Part shown: piece by piece, positions 27,219 through 35,377 of the stretch
How positions within the stretch are numbered: the first letter of the stretch is position 1
How the letters are laid out: each line of letters opens with the position of its first letter
From: Bacillota bacterium
GTDB lineage: Bacteria > Bacillota > Clostridia > Acetivibrionales > DSM-1351
Reading direction: 5' to 3'
Assembly: GCA_023444055.1 (NCBI GenBank)
Contig: JAEZRV010000073.1
Span: 120,021 to 184,020 of the forward strand
Length of the DNA: 64,000 nucleotides
The notes under the pieces: generated by a model
Told to the model about the DNA's origin: nothing
Database searches by the model: none
Seen by the model: the letters and a program-made list of their open reading frames with translations, nothing else
Made by a program: the position numbers and the translations under genes

Positions 27219-28019
27219 ATGTCTACATATTTAGGGTTTGTCTTTAATGCTTTTCAGGAAAAGCTTGTGTATAGAGCAAATATATGCTTTGCATTTTTGC
27301 AAAAGATTATTATTATTGTTGTACAGTTTTCAATATGGAGTGCATTATATGCATCAAAAAATCAGATTGCCACCGAAGTAGGTGACGTGGGCTTGAATGA
27401 TATGTTGCAATATGCCATCATTGCGAACTGTTTAGCTATTTTTTTACAGGGAAACCTAATTGACCTTATTAACGATAAAATTAAGTCGGGAGATATAGCC
27501 ATCGATTTAATCCGCCCCATGAGCTTCCACTTATATCTTGCAGCTTATATGGTTGGTGGGATACTATATAATTTGATATTTCAATTTGTTCCTATTGCTG
27601 CTTTTATCATGTTATTTTTTAAGATTTCTCTACCAGCATGGCAAAATCTAGCGTTGTTTTGTTTTTCTACTGTCAGTAGTTGTTTAGTTTATTTTCTAAT
27701 TTGTTATATTATTGGTTTATTAGGTTTCTGGTTTTTAGAAGTATGGCCATTTAGTAAAATTTTAGAGATGATACTGAAAATATTATCTGGTATTTGGATT
27801 CCGATTTGGTTTTTCCCAAAAGCGTTAATTGAGGTTTCAAACTATCTTCCCTTTAAATCTATATACTATACGCCGCTATCAATATATTCAGGTAAACTTT
27901 CCTTGGAAAGCTCACTTTTCGGTATTTTGCAACAGAGTATGTGGATAGTTATCTTATGGTTAGTAGGACGGCTTGTTTGGAAAAAGAGTGTAAAAAAATT
28001 AGTTATTCAAGGTGGTTAA
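27219..28019 (+). CDS. ABC-2 family permease 1
   Basis: A 266-residue membrane protein with about six hydrophobic spans, characteristic of the ABC2_membrane_6 (DUF990) family. The family feature GDIAIDLIRPMSFHLYL, a cytoplasmic coupling region, is visible near residue 90. It forms a heterodimeric channel with the next gene. Confidence 0.85.
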   Translation: MSTYLGFVFNAFQEKLVYRANICFAFLQKIIIIVVQFSIWSALYASKNQIATEVGDVGLNDMLQYAIIANCLAIFLQGNLIDLINDKIKSGDIAIDLIRPMSFHLYLAAYMVGGILYNLIFQFVPIAAFIMLFFKISLPAWQNLALFCFSTVSSCLVYFLICYIIGLLGFWFLEVWPFSKILEMILKILSGIWIPIWFFPKALIEVSNYLPFKSIYYTPLSIYSGKLSLESSLFGILQQSMWIVILWLVGRLVWKKSVKKLVIQGG

Positions 28020-28020
28020 A

Positions 28021-28833
28021 ATGTGGGTTATAAAATTATATTGGGACTTTATTAAAATGTTTTTAAAAGTGAAGTTTGAATACAAGGTGGCGTTCTTTTT
28101 CGAATTGATTTCGAATGCTATTACGATTATCGTTATGTATTTAGGCTTTTGGCTAATATTTGATAAATTCAAGTTTATTACAGGATGGAATTATTACGAA
28201 ATCGTTTTTATATATTCTATCAACATTCTGTGTGTTGCAATCAGCGGCATGGTAATTTTTTCGCCTATGATGTCTATTTTTAATCTTGTAAGGCAGGGTA
28301 GTTTTGATAGCATGCTAATTAGACCGATAGACCCATTATTACATTTAATATTTAAAAATTTTTCTTACACATACATACCATGGCTTATACCAGTGCCCTT
28401 CGCCCTATATTCATGTTTTGTCCATTTAGATATTCAGCTTACTCTTACCAAGATATTATTATTCTCTTTCCTATTCCTTGGAGGACTACTCATAAACATC
28501 GGGCTGTTAATTAGTGCGGGTGCACTAAGTTTTTGGTTGATAGATTCTGGATTCTTAGTTTCGATTTTGTGTATGCATAATAATAGTATCCGCTCCTTTT
28601 GTGATTTTCCCATAACTATTTATAGTAAATGGATACAGGTGATTCTTACATTTGTTATTCCATATGCATTTACCAACTTCTACCCTTCTCTATACTTTTT
28701 AAACCGGAGAGACATTTTTCTCTTTCACCCTTATTTCCAATTCGGAACACCCATTGTCGGAATTATTGTCTTCGGTATATCTCTGCTGATATGGAAAAAA
28801 GGTCTATCAAGATATCAAAGTACAGGTTCCTAA
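28021..28833 (+). CDS. ABC-2 family permease 2
   Basis: A 270-residue, six-span membrane protein of the same DUF990-type family as its neighbour; the coupling region reads GSFDSMLIRPIDPLLHLIF. I use the ATG at 28021, with AAGGTGG 5 bases upstream, rather than an overlapping GTG at 28012. It completes the exporter with the ATPase at 26227-27213. Confidence 0.85.
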   Translation: MWVIKLYWDFIKMFLKVKFEYKVAFFFELISNAITIIVMYLGFWLIFDKFKFITGWNYYEIVFIYSINILCVAISGMVIFSPMMSIFNLVRQGSFDSMLIRPIDPLLHLIFKNFSYTYIPWLIPVPFALYSCFVHLDIQLTLTKILLFSFLFLGGLLINIGLLISAGALSFWLIDSGFLVSILCMHNNSIRSFCDFPITIYSKWIQVILTFVIPYAFTNFYPSLYFLNRRDIFLFHPYFQFGTPIVGIIVFGISLLIWKKGLSRYQSTGS

Positions 28834-28861
28834 GAAATAAACATTGAAAGGAATAATTTTG

Positions 28862-29105
28862 ATGAGGATTAACGAAATTATAAATAAAATACAGATGATA
28901 ATTAATGAGGATAACACATTCTTATGAGGTCGATTTAGAAAAAGACATTCTATTATATGGAATTGGATGAGTTAGGCATAAACTCCTTCTAGTTTATTAG
29001 AATTGCAGTATCAGTGGAAAAGAAATTTAACATTCGTTTGGTGCTGACCATCTAAGTAAAGATAAATTTTCTACAATTAATGATTTAGTTCAATATGTCA
29101 GCTAA
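28862..29105 (+). pseudogene. Decayed stand-alone acyl/peptidyl carrier protein
   Basis: Translating pieces in different frames recovers a full carrier-protein outline. It starts MRINEIINKIQMIINEDNTF after AAAGGA, continues YEVDLEKDILLY, then MELDELGINSF, an in-frame TAG at the serine position, FIRIAVSVEKKFNIRL, and ends DHLSKDKFSTINDLVQYVS before a stop. LGINSF matches the phosphopantetheine-attachment region (LGxDS type). At least three frame changes and one internal stop are needed, so it cannot be functional. The length (~81 codons) is normal for an ACP. It sits directly after the exporter genes and was probably part of the NRPS locus. Confidence 0.75.
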
Positions 29106-29297
29106 TTATGTTGGCTGTTCTAAAGTACCTATAATTTCTTAAACAAAAAAATTGAATATTAAGCAGTATAATATGTGAGAAAAATTGGCAATACAGCTTA
29201 TCCTATTTTGTATGCTGTATACCGGTCTATTAATCATACTCAAATACAGAGACTGTAGAGTTTCTAAATATAGAATTGAGAAAGGTGGAGATATCTT

Positions 29298-30620
29298 TTG
29301 GGAAATAATATAGCAATCGTAGGTGCAGGTTATGTGGGTCTGGTGACAGGCGCATGTCTTGCAGAATTTGGAATGAACGTAGTTTGCATGGATATTGATG
29401 AAATAAAGATTGAGAAGCTTAAGGATCTAGAGATGCCAATATATGAACCTGGTTTGGAAGAGACTGTTAGAAAGAATATGAAATCTGGGCGATTAAGGTT
29501 TACGTCAAAATTATGCGAGGTTGTTGAATTTGCGGAAATAATCTTTATTGCAGTCAATACACCTCCAAACGAAGACGGTTCATCGGATTTGAAATACGTT
29601 TTTGCAGCTGCAAAAGAGATTGCTAAATATATGAGATCATACCATGTAATTGTAAATAAAAGTACTGTCCCCGTAGGAACCGCAAAAAAAGTAAAAAAAA
29701 TTATTCAACAGGAATTAGATAAGAATGAGAGAAATATAGAGTTCGATGTTGTTTCAAATCCAGAATTCCTTCGAGAGGGTACAGCAATCAAGGATTTTAT
29801 GAATCCTGACCGTATTGTAATAGGTGCTGATAGCAAGAGGTCTAAAGATATAATGAAAGAAATATATAATGTTTTATACTTAATTAACAGACCTTTTGTT
29901 ATAACAAATTCAGAAACTGCCGAACTTATCAAATATGCTTCAAATGCATTTCTTGCTACTAAAATTAGCTTTATTAATGAAATCGCAAATATTTGTGAAG
30001 AGGTGAATGCAGATATAAATCATGTGGCAAAGGCATTAGGAATGGATAAGCGTATTGGAGACTACTTCCTTCATGCTGGACCAGGTTTTGGAGGCAGTTG
30101 TTTTCCTAAAGATACAAGAGCATTAGCTAATATTGCATCTGAGTGCGGTCAAAAAATGAAAATAGTAGAGGCGGTTATTAATGCAAATAATGAACAAAAG
30201 CTTAGAATGGTCAAAAAAGTAAAAAAGGTATTGGGAGAAATATGCGGTAAAACAATTGCAGTTCTCGGAGTGTCATTCAAGCCGGAAACTGATGATATTC
30301 GCGAGTCTCCTGCAATATACTTGATTCGCGAATTGTATAAAGGAGGCGCAAAAATAAAAATATTTGACCCTATTGCGATGGAAAATACAAAAAGGTATCT
30401 ATATGACATAAATATAGTATATTGCAAAGACGAATATGATGCATGTACTGATGCAGATTCAGTAGTATTTATGACTGAATGGAACCAATTTAGGAATATT
30501 GATATTGACCAGATAAAAGTGAAAATGAATAAGCAAATTGTTTTTGATTTCAGGAATATATTTGAACCAGATACGATAAAAGAAAGAGGATTTATTTATG
30601 AAGGAGTTGGTAGAAGATAG
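29298..30620 (+). CDS. ugd: UDP-glucose 6-dehydrogenase
   Basis: A 440-residue UDP-glucose/GDP-mannose dehydrogenase that makes UDP-glucuronate with two NAD. Seen are the N-terminal Rossmann motif IAIVGAGYVGLVTGACLAEFG, VNTPPNEDGSSDL, NKSTVPVGT, SNPEFLREG, the catalytic Cys in GPGFGGSCFPKD and the C-terminal SFKPETDDIRESPA domain. It starts with TTG at 29298, with GGTGGAG 7 bases before it. It overlaps the epimerase gene by 23 bases. The two give UDP-GalA for surface polysaccharide or, possibly, for the neighbouring biosynthetic locus. Confidence 0.95.
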   Translation: MGNNIAIVGAGYVGLVTGACLAEFGMNVVCMDIDEIKIEKLKDLEMPIYEPGLEETVRKNMKSGRLRFTSKLCEVVEFAEIIFIAVNTPPNEDGSSDLKYVFAAAKEIAKYMRSYHVIVNKSTVPVGTAKKVKKIIQQELDKNERNIEFDVVSNPEFLREGTAIKDFMNPDRIVIGADSKRSKDIMKEIYNVLYLINRPFVITNSETAELIKYASNAFLATKISFINEIANICEEVNADINHVAKALGMDKRIGDYFLHAGPGFGGSCFPKDTRALANIASECGQKMKIVEAVINANNEQKLRMVKKVKKVLGEICGKTIAVLGVSFKPETDDIRESPAIYLIRELYKGGAKIKIFDPIAMENTKRYLYDINIVYCKDEYDACTDADSVVFMTEWNQFRNIDIDQIKVKMNKQIVFDFRNIFEPDTIKERGFIYEGVGRR

Positions 30621-31641
30621 TATGTGTAAAAAAATGTTTAGTAATAGGACTGTTTTAGTAACAGGTGGAGCAGGTTTTATCGGATCTCATTTATGTGAAA
30701 GACTGCTTTACCTTGGATATAGAGTGATTTGCATAGATGATTTGAACGACTTTTACAATATTTCTATTAAAAAATCAAATCTGCAAGAAATCAAATCTTT
30801 CATTGAAAAGAATAATATATGCTCGGAAAATTTTATGCTATATATAGAAGACATAAGGAATGCTAACTTCTTAAACGATATGTTTGAAAATAATAAAATT
30901 GATTCTATTATTCACTTGGCAGCATATGCTGGTGTAAGACCATCAATATTAAGACCATCACTATATATGGATGTTAATGTCAATGGAACGGTAAACTTAT
31001 TGGAGGGTGCTAAAAAATGGGGAATACGCAAATTTATTTTTGCATCTTCCTCCTCTGTTTATGGGAATAACACAAGTGTACCATTTTCAGAGACTAGCAA
31101 TGTTGACAGACCAATATCTCCATATGCTGCTTCCAAAAAAGCGGCTGAGTTGGTATGCTATACATATCATCACCTATATAAAATAAATATAGCGTGTTTA
31201 AGATTTTTTACTGTATATGGTCCTAGGCAGAGACCAGACTTGGCTATACATAAGTTTACAGATTTATTGTATAACGGGGAAGAGATACCTGTTTTTGGAG
31301 ATGGCACGACCGAACGTGATTATACTTATGTTGATGATATTTTAGATGGAATTGTAAAGTCTTTAGAATGGGTGAGCGAAGAATCTAATAGATTTGAAAT
31401 ATTCAACCTAGGAGGATCTAACACAATTTCACTAAACAGATTGATAGAGGTATTAGAATCGGTGGTGGGGAAAAAAGCAAAATTAAAAAAATTACCTACA
31501 CAGCAGGGAGATGTTCAGAGGACATTTGCTGATATATACAAGGCTAAAAGTTTACTGGGATACAACCCTGTTACGGAATTTGAAACTGGTATAAGTAAAT
31601 TTTTTGATTGGTACAAGTATTCATCCTACCATGCTTTGTAG
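30598..31641 (+). CDS. UDP-glucuronate 4-epimerase (extended SDR)
   Basis: A 347-residue NAD-dependent sugar epimerase: VLVTGGAGFIGSHLCERLL, IIHLAAYAGVRPSI, SSSSVYGN, the catalytic YxxxK as SPYAASKKAAE, RFFTVYGPRQRPDLAIHKF. The AGVRPS and GPRxRPD wording is typical of UDP-glucuronate 4-epimerases, which make UDP-galacturonate. The ATG at 30598 has AGAGGA 7 bases upstream and overlaps ugd by 23 bases; an internal ATG at 30622 is possible but lacks a well-placed site. Substrate fits the ugd gene upstream. Confidence 0.9.
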   Translation: MKELVEDSMCKKMFSNRTVLVTGGAGFIGSHLCERLLYLGYRVICIDDLNDFYNISIKKSNLQEIKSFIEKNNICSENFMLYIEDIRNANFLNDMFENNKIDSIIHLAAYAGVRPSILRPSLYMDVNVNGTVNLLEGAKKWGIRKFIFASSSSVYGNNTSVPFSETSNVDRPISPYAASKKAAELVCYTYHHLYKINIACLRFFTVYGPRQRPDLAIHKFTDLLYNGEEIPVFGDGTTERDYTYVDDILDGIVKSLEWVSEESNRFEIFNLGGSNTISLNRLIEVLESVVGKKAKLKKLPTQQGDVQRTFADIYKAKSLLGYNPVTEFETGISKFFDWYKYSSYHAL

Positions 31642-31785
31642 TAAATATACTTTCGAAAGAGATTGCGTACGTAAAGATTTATAATTATTAAGCAAAAACC
31701 AACGAAAAATAATTTTGGTTGATAGAGATTAAAACTGTTATAACAAAGGATGTTACTAAGTGTAGAAACTTTTTAAATAAGTATA

Positions 31786-31859
31786 TTCAACTCTCAATTT
31801 TGGTACCGTTGAAGATATTAATGTTTTTCACGGAACTGTATTTTGAGAGTTGAATTTTT
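31786..31859 (+). terminator. Terminator after the UDP-sugar operon
   Basis: A 12-bp perfect stem (TTCAACTCTCAA and complement) has a 45-base loop and is followed by TTTTTG and a further T-rich stretch. It lies about 145 bases after the epimerase stop. The rest of 31642-32074 shows no gene. Confidence 0.7.
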
Positions 31860-32074
31860 GTTCTTTTTTATCTTAATTGTTTTAAACGTAAAACTGTGAT
31901 AAACTCATAAAAATTAGTATGGTAGTGAGTATTGAGACATGGTTTAATGAACAGTACATCAAAAGATAGATATATACTAAAACGTTGTCCTTTTAGAAAA
32001 TGATGGTTATATTTTATAAGTTTTACATGATGAAATATTCATTCAATTTTTAAAAACTCTTAATTAATAATTTA

Positions 32075-32653
32075 TCATAAAGCACATTTGTCAACAATTT
32101 TCTCTTCATACCACCCAAATGCTATTCTCCCATCAGCAGCAATATTGGGGTCATCTATCGAAATAAATACTAGGAAAGACCCATTAGGTGGGAATATTAG
32201 TTTTCCGTTTTCTGTATCGACAACAGTCGTTCCAGCCTCACCTCTGCGAACAAATGCTTTTACTCCTCCAACGGGTTCGCCTTTAACATTTGAGGCTAAC
32301 TGTATTTGAACTTTGGGCTGTGGAGGAGGTTGAATAGCAGTATTAGATGGAGTTACAAGTGGTGAAACCGTTGGCTGTCCTGGAGGAACTGAGTTAAACC
32401 AGAACTGTGCTCTAAAAGGCGATTGTGAGATGTCTGTTACAGTCCACACATTGACGTGCAGAAGTACACCTGAATTAGGTGGATTATATAATCTTGCCCA
32501 TGCACTTGTACCATTACCTAAAGTTAAATTATCTGCATATCCAATAAAGTACCTTCCGATTGTAGATTGATATAATTCTAACGGTATATTTACAGTTTTT
32601 AAGTATTCTTTTTGAAAATATAAAAATGGATTCAAACTACCAAAATTAACCAT
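32075..32653 (-). CDS. DUF6143-like hypothetical protein
   Basis: A ~192-residue protein without a signal peptide. The central part, RYFIGYADNLTLGNGTSAWA followed by LYNPPNSGVLLHVNVWTVT, resembles DUF6143-type clostridial/bacillar proteins (by memory, not searched). A Pro-rich linker (PPGQPTVSPLVTPSN) leads to a beta-rich C-terminal half. I place the start at the ATG at 32653, with AAGGG 7 bases upstream. Longer forms would run through the structured leader element. Function unknown; it is monocistronic. Confidence 0.6.
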   Translation of the reverse strand: MVNFGSLNPFLYFQKEYLKTVNIPLELYQSTIGRYFIGYADNLTLGNGTSAWARLYNPPNSGVLLHVNVWTVTDISQSPFRAQFWFNSVPPGQPTVSPLVTPSNTAIQPPPQPKVQIQLASNVKGEPVGGVKAFVRRGEAGTTVVDTENGKLIFPPNGSFLVFISIDDPNIAADGRIAFGWYEEKIVDKCAL

Positions 32654-32656
32654 AAA

Positions 32657-32795
32657 CATGCCCTTACCCAACATTTCAAACAAAGATATCAAAGAATGCA
32701 TTTCATATTTAAATAAAATATTCAGAGAAACTGTGAATCTCCTTGCCAGAAATTGTACGGGCTTGGTACCTCCTTTTCCTATAGGTATTTGTTTT
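32657..32795 (-). other. Structured leader element, copy 2 (upstream of the DUF6143-like gene)
   Basis: A second, longer copy of the element at 4296-4372. It shares the arm GCCCTTACCCAACATTTC (32660-32677), the opposite arm CAGAAATTGTACGGGCTTGG (32747-32766) and the GGTACC box. The interior between arms is about 66 bases instead of 15. It ends within a few bases of the start codon, so it lies in the 5' untranslated RNA or overlaps the ribosome site. Confidence 0.5.
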
Positions 32796-32842
32796 AATAT
32801 AAAAAATATTTCTTTATAGAATATGTTAATTACATAATATCT

Positions 32843-32950
32843 GTGATTGTGTTCGCATTAATTAGAAAATTGTATTCTATTAATAATCCTCTTCTCCTGC
32901 TATATGGGTGATTGTGAGTTCTATTAATTAGGAAATAGCATTCTAGTAAT
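32843..32950. repeat. Pair of ~42-bp direct repeats upstream of the cold-shock gene
   Basis: Two similar blocks at 32843-32884 and 32908-32950 begin GTGATTGTG and share ATTAATTAG, AAAT and ATTCTA-TAAT. By eye about 80 percent of positions match. Spacing is about 65 bp. They could be duplicated operators or a small local duplication. The remaining part of 32796-33113 is AT-rich and empty. Confidence 0.55.
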
Positions 32951-33113
32951 CAAAATTTTATATAAACACAAGAATAATTTCATTATCTTTATTAATAAAA
33001 AATATGATCAAAACAAATACTATAATATAAAAATACCAATACAAAAAAAGCATACAAAAAATGGCATGAAAAATAGCAATATAAAAATATCTTTGTTATA
33101 AGGAGATCTGAAC

Positions 33114-33323
33114 ATGACTACGTACACAGGTGTTGTTAAATGGTTCGATAATGAAAGAGGCTATGGATTTATTTCTACAAACGAAGGCGAGGATGTATTT
33201 CTACATCATTCACAAGTTAAGGAAAAAGGAAATGATAAGGATATCCATGAGGGTGAATCAGTAACCTTTGATATTATAAAAGATAAAAAAGGTCCATCAG
33301 CTGTAAATGTTCAAAAAGCATAA
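33114..33323 (+). CDS. csp: Cold-shock protein (CspA family)
   Basis: A 69-residue single cold-shock domain that binds single-stranded RNA/DNA and melts RNA structure. It has RNP1 (RGYGFI) and RNP2 (VFLHH), the opening TGVVKWFDNE, and a complete OB-fold length. AAGGAG lies 8 bases before the ATG. A long AT-rich leader with direct repeats precedes it, as is common for csp genes. Confidence 0.96.
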   Translation: MTTYTGVVKWFDNERGYGFISTNEGEDVFLHHSQVKEKGNDKDIHEGESVTFDIIKDKKGPSAVNVQKA

Positions 33324-33333
33324 TTTTATTAAC

Positions 33334-33390
33334 GGAATTGCCTGTTTTTATAGAAGAAAGTGTTGTAATTACTACAAAAAGGGCAATTCC
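33334..33390 (+). terminator. Hairpin after the cold-shock gene
   Basis: GGAATTGCC and GGCAATTCC form a 9-bp stem around a 39-base interior. No strong T tract follows, so termination efficiency is uncertain. The remainder up to 33588 is empty. Confidence 0.5.
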
Positions 33391-33588
33391 ATAAATACCT
33401 ACAGTATTTAGTAATGATAATAATTAAGGACTAAATTTTATTTCTAACCCAATATTTAATGTTGAAAAATTAGTTTGCTACATTTATTCCTCACAAAGTT
33501 TAATTGTAATTTTGTTATTTATATATTGCTTTATAAAGTGTGGGATAAGCTGTACTACCAGATTTGATAATGATTTTTTCCAATATGT

Positions 33589-34587
33589 TTAATTGGTTAC
33601 ATGAACAATACACTTTGCCTTTACTCCGTCTTCAGATGCGTAAATGTAGGCTGTACCCTTTTTTAAGGCTGTAATTGATCCTTTTGTATCAACCTTTACA
33701 ATATCAGAATTACTAGAAGACCATATAGGTGATATGCCTGATGATACAGTTGCAGTTATTATAGTAGTAGTTCCTCTTTTTAGATTGATTTCTAATGAAT
33801 TTAGTGTTATCGTGGGTTTTTCAACTATGACGCTACAACTTTTAGATACACCATCAACAGTAGCGGTAATGGTAGCAGTTCCATGTTTAATTGCAGTGAT
33901 ATTTCCAAAGGCATCTACAGTGGCAACACTCTTTTTGTTTGTTTTCCAGATTGGGCTTATGCCAGAAGATACGGTTGCGAAAATTTTGTTTTTCTGGCAT
34001 CGGTATAGTTTAATTTTAGTTTTGCTTAACTCAATTGTAGGAGATTTTACTTTAATTTTGCAGGTGGAGCTGCTTCCGTCTGCAGATGCTGTGATTACAG
34101 CTTCGCCAGGTTTAATTCCAGTTACAGTACCATTTTCATCAATAGTTACAACACTTTTTTTATTGCATTTCCAATTGACTTTTGAATTATTTGAAGTGGT
34201 AGCAGATAGCTTGATAGTTTGACCTCGCTCAATTGAAGTGATTGCACTACTAATAGTTATCTTTGTCTTGTTCACAGTTACCTTACATGATGCTTCTGCA
34301 TTCTTAATCTTTGCTGTAATGGTGGCAGTTCCGGATTTTTTAGCAGTTACAACACCATATGTATTTACAGAGGCAATACTAGAATTACTGCTTTTCCAGG
34401 TAGGCATTTTTAAGCTAGAAGCTAGTGCTAATATTTTAAAGTTATCACCTATGTCAACAATTGCAGAGTATTTTGAAAGTATCATAAAGGCAAAAGATGA
34501 ACTTGCATGTATTGTTTGAAATGGAATTGAAAAGGTGGTTAATAAACATAATATTATCGCTAATAGGCTTTTTTTAGTCTTTGACAT
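33589..34587 (-). CDS. Secreted protein with about four Big2 (bacterial Ig-like) repeats
   Basis: A 332-residue protein. The N-terminus (MSKTKKSLLAIILCLLTTFS, then IHASS) is a signal peptide with cleavage near residue 29. Four repeats of ~75-80 residues follow, each with the Big2 pattern: xxWxSSNSSIASVNTYGVVTAKKSGTATITA, then the same as KSVVTIDENGTVTGIKPGEA, KSVATVDAFGNITAIKHGTA and SDIVKVDTKGSITALKKGTA. There is no anchor motif or catalytic domain. It is probably a surface or secreted adhesion/spacer protein. Repeats 3 and 4 share the phrase TVSSGISPIW, pointing to recent internal duplication. AGGAGG-like DNA precedes the ATG. Confidence 0.9.
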   Translation of the reverse strand: MSKTKKSLLAIILCLLTTFSIPFQTIHASSSFAFMILSKYSAIVDIGDNFKILALASSLKMPTWKSSNSSIASVNTYGVVTAKKSGTATITAKIKNAEASCKVTVNKTKITISSAITSIERGQTIKLSATTSNNSKVNWKCNKKSVVTIDENGTVTGIKPGEAVITASADGSSSTCKIKVKSPTIELSKTKIKLYRCQKNKIFATVSSGISPIWKTNKKSVATVDAFGNITAIKHGTATITATVDGVSKSCSVIVEKPTITLNSLEINLKRGTTTIITATVSSGISPIWSSSNSDIVKVDTKGSITALKKGTAYIYASEDGVKAKCIVHVTN

Positions 34588-34947
34588 TAGAATCCTCCAT
34601 TCATTGAATGTGAGGAATAAATGATTTGATATTGATTAACAGCAAACTTAAATTTATTCTAGCATATATTTATAAAACTTGTAAATATTTAATGCATTTA
34701 TATTACTTCAAATATTTTACTAGAGAAACAACTTGCATACCAATTTGTAGATGGGATCAGTTCGTTTATTGTTTTTGTAAGTTCTAAAAGTCTATTAGTC
34801 ATAAATTTCAATATTACTTCTAATCTGGTTTGTATATAGAGATTAAAATCAAAGGAATTTATTTTCTTGACTATATAATACAAAAATGATAAATTAAAAT
34901 AAGTAATTATTATTTTTAAAAGCGATATTGCTTAAAACTAAATATTT

Positions 34948-35126
34948 GTTCTTCAGGGATAGGTGAAATTCCTTATCGGCGGTAAAGCCCGCGAGCCATA
35001 ATGGCTGATCTGGTTAAATTCCGGAGCCGACAGTATAGTCTGGATGAGAGAAGAATTTGTATGATTCTTATTATATATAATTTGGATTTGTTTGCCAGCC
35101 CTGAGGTTTTAACTTCGGGGTTTTTT
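34948..35126 (+). promoter_or_regulatory. FMN riboswitch (RFN element) with terminator
   Basis: The aptamer (34948-35056) has the conserved boxes TTCAGGGATAGGTGAAATTC, GGCGGTAAAGCCCGCGAGC and CCGGAGCCGACAGTATAGTC, closed by GATGAGAGAAGAA. A terminator stem (CCCTGAGG / CTTCGGGG, 35099-35120) and six T follow. FMN binding should stop transcription into ribD, ribE, ribBA and ribH. The preceding 34588-34947 is AT-rich with no gene. Confidence 0.97.
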
Positions 35127-35311
35127 AGTGTACATTTATTAGAAGTAAATTGTAAACACTGTATACATATTAACATAAGATAGCACTGCTAAATAAATAG
35201 CAGGTTTGGATGCATATATTGTTATTATACAAAAGCAAGTGGGTAGATTAATATTGTTTGTATAAATTAAATGGAGGAACTAATCCAAGCTGTTTTTTTA
35301 TAAAATGTTAC

Positions 35312-35368
35312 TTAACTAATTTGTATTAAAATATGTTTTTTCTTTATTTTAAATGCGAAATAGTATTA
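35312..35368. repeat. Palindromic interspersed repeat, copy 2 (upstream of ribD)
   Basis: It contains TAATTTGTATTAAAATATG, a T-rich centre, then TTTTAAATGCGAAATAGTATTA. This aligns along its length with the element at 5896-5949 (both share CGAAATAGTATTA). The left arm is diverged, so the palindrome is imperfect. It ends 10 bases before the ribD start codon. Confidence 0.4.
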
Positions 35369-35377
35369 CTTCACAGC

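Noticed and set aside
33734..34222. 162-codon plus-strand ORF opposite the Big2 protein
   Set aside because: It is the antisense of the Big2 repeats, with no ribosome site and no family resemblance; repeat proteins often leave the other strand open.
34698..34883. 61-codon minus-strand ORF before the FMN riboswitch
   Set aside because: AT-rich, no ribosome site and no resemblance to a known family.
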